A stretch of 64,000 bases of DNA, taken from contig CM049306.1 of NCBI GenBank assembly GCA_026874595.1, forward strand, positions 81,370,142 to 81,434,141, given 5' to 3'. Made by a program: the position numbers and the translations under genes. The notes under the pieces are model-generated. The model made no database searches. It was not told the origin of the DNA and saw nothing but the letters and a program-made list of their open reading frames with translations. Positions 60,446 to 64,000 of the stretch are shown here, in pieces. Position 1 is the first letter of the stretch. Every line of letters starts with the position of its first letter. This DNA comes from Sipunculus nudus (lineage: Eukaryota; Annelida; Sipuncula; Golfingiida; Sipunculidae).

Positions 60446-60604
60446 CTTATCCTTTAAACATAATGCCTCTGTTCACCGCATGCCTCGGAGGGCTTGGCAC
60501 GCGGCATATCCGTGCACATGCATAGTGGTCGCCGAGAGATTCCACGACTTAGGCTATCATGGCGGTGATCATGCCCAGAACTACACCGGAACTAAGAGGA
60601 ATTC
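60446..60604 (-). pseudogene. SLC23-like block A (two stops)
   Basis: The acceptor GCTATAG is followed by SGVVLGMITAMIA, a [17 protein letters not shown] and [13 protein letters not shown], then FKG and another TAA before the GTATTT donor. The donor phase fits block B. Confidence 0.85.
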
Positions 60605-63336
60605 CTATAGCACAATATCAGCTTAAATTCATAAAGGAGGTTGTGCGACCCGTGTTTTTTTGTTAAACTTTGAAAAAAATTGTATAAGCCAAATATGTGG
60701 TGGTTTTTCAAGCACCGGCCCTTAATAATGACTTCAAGAGCGTTCAAAACCAAAAAAGAGCATTTCTTAGGTGTCGCCGCAGAGGAGTTGCGTGTGAACG
60801 ATTTATTGGCGCCACCAACAATCATAACACAGATAATAATGAATAAGACTCAATGGAACTATAGTTTATACAATATATTCTTTAGGACTTGTTTTTATTT
60901 ACCCTGGTATTATTTTTATGGCTATATATTAAATCCGTGCCGTGCAGCTATTTAAATATTTAAAAAGGTTAATAAATATTTTATATTAAGAACATTAGGC
61001 GCCAGAAAACAATTCCTTAAAAGTTTGGCTATTGTGGCTGCAAAGATGTTGATGGATATTCAAAAATTCTGAAAATATATTTCACTTAATCTTCTTTGAA
61101 TGTTTTATAAGCTTCTAAAATCATTGCTTCACGTATCACCTGACTGTACATTCAGACAAAAAATGTTTAAGTGTATCTGAAAACAAAAAAAAACAAAATG
61201 GTTCGAGCGAGCGATTTTTTTTGTCAATCTACCTGTCGAGACAAAATATGTGGTATTTCGGAAGTTAAAAAAAAAAAAAAAGAGAAAAATTAATTCAATT
61301 TTTTAGATATAATCAACATAAAATTTAAGAATTCTTTCGAAAAATCGAAGCAAGAGAAAAAATTAGCAACATTACCGAGGACCTGGTCATTATTAAAAAA
61401 TGATGCATGAAAAACGGGGAGCGGCGTATCCCTATAGGACAACCATTTTTTTAAGTGGCCTTTAAGAGGCCCAGTCACCTTGGAAGCATGTTGAGTTAAC
61501 ACGCAAAATAGCTTATTCCCTTTAAAATAAAGCAGTACCTGCCAAAATATTGCCTTGTAACCGTTTGCTTACTCCTGTAAACGAGTGTTAAAAACAGTGA
61601 ACCGGGCGCGACCGCAGGTGTCAACATAAACAAAGCGCGTAGGGTCTTGTGCATCGCGGAGCCACAACACGTGTCAATCAGGAGATTTCCTGACTGACTG
61701 GGCCCAAACAAAATGTAATACATGTTCCCGCAGGCTGAAAATCCGCGTGTTGCCCCTCTTAATCGGACCTCCGGTCACGCGACCTTGTTATGGTAAACAG
61801 ACTGTGTTTACCAACACGCAGGACTATAACAAGTTTGGTCAGGTAGCAAAATATGGAAACATTATGTGTTTTCAGTTGTGATGTAATGTTTGTTACCAAT
61901 TATCCAAGGAAGGGATCTGACTATCAGCACCAAATTCCCAATTCAGTATAAATCATGCGGGTCATGTGATTTTTAGCTGTAGGTGGCGCCACCTAGGTCG
62001 ACCTATATTCTGCGAGCTGAAGTATTCACTTATTTTCTGTTAATCTAGTAAAAGGTTAAACTTTAATATCATTGTAGCCGGTTCCTTTGAGTTAGGGGCA
62101 TGACAGAAGTATGAATTAAATTGTTTTCAAAATGACGTCTTTACGAAGATTAAAATTTGGCAATTGCAAATTTTGACAATTCAGTGTTTTTATAAATGAC
62201 TGCTACAAGTTATATAAAGAAAAACTGTAGTCATAAGTATCAAATGTCACAGGCATGTTGATAATGTGGTTATAATATCCAGGTGGCACCAGCTGTGGGG
62301 AAATATGTTCAACGAGCCAAAGTAATATAATCCATTCTTGTGATGGTATGCAATTCTGTAGCGAGCAAAAACAAATAAATAAGAATTGAGTTTCATTAAT
62401 TTTCAAATTAAGTGTTCGTGGAAATTTTAAAATTCAATTTCACTGTATAAATTATGCGATGACTGTCATCAAGTATTCAAGGAAGAGCTGAATCTAATGC
62501 TTGTTTGACTGGCAAAGTAGATGCTATAGAACGCAACACCTATATTGGACCTCTGCTGAAATTATTTTCACGTCCATTGTTATAATATTTTGATTGGCCA
62601 CTATTAAGCACTTTATGGCACCGAGTGAATATTAGATCCAAAGGTCTCTTCTTTCTGATCTTGCTGAATTCCATTGTTGAAGTGCAAATGTCCTTCCATG
62701 GTCTACAGGATTATATGGGCGAGTATTTGTAGTTGATTGCCAAGACCATTGCAGTGTATTAATGGCGCCGTGCAAAGCGTTTAAGACTTTGCTTACAAAC
62801 CAGAATGCCTCGCTCTTATTGGTCGGAATCAATGATCGAAGAAATTGGCACTGGGCCAACACCTGGTGGCGGTCTGTACCAACTGATCCCCATGCAAGCA
62901 GTGGTGAAATAAACTTTGTTACCCTATTTTACTTCAAATGGTCGAGTTACCTCTTTATTATTCAAATTCAGTATTAAAATTTAATTTAAAATTTATTATT
63001 CAAATAAGACCGGATGTAATTGCGTTAGTAACTTTTTTATTATTGTCGTTTCTTTTATTTTTATAATATGTCATGAAGGTTGTATTGTGTCAAAAAGACA
63101 TTGAGAGCACTGAAAAGCAAATTTGTTTTCTCAGATGTTTTACTTATTCACTTGAGGAATTCAAAGAACAAGTTCTATCTCGAACTTTGTTTAGAAAAAA
63201 AATCATAAGGAAAGACAGGGCCGATTACAATGCCCCGAGGGTTCTGCTAATTGATCTTGGTAGACGTACAGACCTCAGGGAACTTTTTTTTTTTTTAACA
63301 AAAGATGACAAAAGAACTCGGATTATTTCCATACAG
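60605..63336. other. Upstream of the SLC23-like pseudogene; no exon recognised
   Basis: N-terminal SLC23 exons were looked for and not found. 61979-61996 has an isolated AGGTGGCGCCACCT palindrome, as in the tandem arrays at 17-20 kb. Confidence 0.4.
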
Positions 63337-63599
63337 CAGGGGCGTCAATATAGGGGGGGGGGGGGATGGGGGGTATATATACCCCCCACTTTTTGGCAAG
63401 GGGGGGATGGTCAATGTTATCACCCCCCCCCCCCCCACTTTTCAGAGAATAATATTATAATATTGCAAATGAAATTAATTAATCAATAGAATTAAAGACT
63501 TTGGATCCATTTACTAAAAAAATGTTATATCTAAACCTTGCTTAGAATTCACGAATACACTTATTTTCTAAAACATTATAATTATCTGAAATATGACTG

Positions 63600-63652
<53 letters not shown>

Positions 63653-63746
63653 GAATATGTCACTCGGAGACGCTGAAAAAAGGATATATATATATACAAA
63701 CTCATCCCCCCCCCCCCCCACCCTGGGAGAAAAATTGACGCCACTG
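63337..63746. mobile_element. hAT-type MITE (410 bp)
   Basis: Ends CAGGGGCGTCAAT and ATTGACGCCACTG, flanked by CCATACAG (63329-63336 and 63747-63754). The interior is poly-G/poly-C runs and a (TA)n tract; no coding. Confidence 0.85.
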
Positions 63747-63824
63747 CCATACAGTGCCATACAGTGAGAGACGCACTGATATAAGAACACAAATAAAAAT
63801 CTTAAATTTAATTCTATAACTCAC

Positions 63825-63892
63825 GGACCTCCCATTGCTATCCATAGCCCTGCCAATACAGCTAAAGTCTTACTTCCATATCTTCGCCCCAT
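63825..63892 (-). CDS. Possible membrane-protein exon at window edge
   Basis: On the minus strand, MGRRYGSKTLAVLAGLWIAM and two further codons precede a GTGAGT donor. The G-R-R-Y-G pattern plus a hydrophobic run is reminiscent of an MFS loop and membrane segment, but the phase does not join the SLC23-like block A and the upstream border is unclear. It may be chance. Confidence 0.2.
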
Positions 63893-64000
63893 TTGCTAGT
63901 CTAATCTATTAAACAGAAGTTCGTGATTTGCTATGTTAATTATATGGCTAAGAGAATTAGCAGGTGAACGGGCGGTCGGGAATCGACGGGGAACGCAAGA

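Larger units (their letters stand above)
56550..60604 (-). pseudogene. SLC23-family nucleobase/ascorbate transporter, degenerate
   Basis: Minus-strand exon-like blocks at 60446-60604, 59708-59787, 59307-59563 and 56550-56704 encode successive parts of an SLC23/NAT protein: [12 protein letters not shown] and HAVNRGIM, then GGAMGLTAGANTYSGLGII, then VDMTSSRNAMIFGLAIILGL, then a C-terminal DYNLSFISGLLQKF tail with its own stop. Four in-frame stops break the family sequence: after MIA and after FKG (60446-60604), after GSNL and after DVI (59307-59563). The NAT signature [QEP]-N-x-G-x4-T reads SGLGIIAVTG, so its first two residues are lost. N-terminal exons and the exon before the tail were not found. 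Intact members carry uracil/xanthine-type bases or ascorbate with sodium or protons. I call it a pseudogene; stop-codon recoding or poor sequence is less likely. Confidence 0.85.

Overview
The window looks like nuclear DNA of an invertebrate animal, most likely a bivalve mollusc or another lophotrochozoan. It is AT-rich and has intron-containing genes with short exons. It is crowded with tandem-core repeats of the 'pearl'/Helentron-associated type known from oysters, hAT-type elements, a Ty3/gypsy (K02A2.6-like) retrotransposon and a CR1/jockey-like LINE relic. I see no prokaryotic operons, CRISPR array or rRNA. Exons were built by eye from splice sites, phase continuity and remembered family sequence; no alignment was run.

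All three recognised genes lie on the minus strand. (1) 1725-11134: the first six coding exons of WASHC4 (SWIP, WASH complex subunit 4), about 224 codons; the rest lies beyond position 1. (2) 29745-43899: a complete nine-exon SLC22-type organic ion transporter, 537 codons. (3) 56550-60604: four exons of an SLC23-type nucleobase/ascorbate transporter carrying four in-frame stops, so probably a pseudogene.

The space between and inside these genes is mostly repeats. The WASHC4 introns hold a 54-bp minisatellite grown from the 3' end and splice donor of its own exon 3, a pair of inverted repeat arms that bracket exon 2, a 180-bp tandem element carrying a 1,323-bp candidate solo LTR, and a dead hAT transposon. 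Between WASHC4 and the SLC22 gene lie a 336-bp tandem array (16.8-19.6 kb), a 280-bp array (19.6-20.7 kb) and a 4,977-bp LTR retrotransposon (20977-25953) with almost identical LTRs but a broken reading frame. The SLC22 introns contain a 668-bp element with perfect 115-bp inverted ends, a reverse-oriented 337-bp array, a LINE relic and several MITEs. From 44 to 56 kb there are further dispersed repeats, including a 2.2-kb inverted-repeat element that carries a nested 1,012-bp hAT-type insertion whose empty-site paralogue is at 11.7 kb.

The most unusual observation is the exon/splice-donor minisatellite in WASHC4: a block of tandem decoy 5' splice sites just downstream of the authentic one. 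The inverted arms around WASHC4 exon 2, the perfect-TIR element and the DR1-carrying repeat family are the next most interesting.
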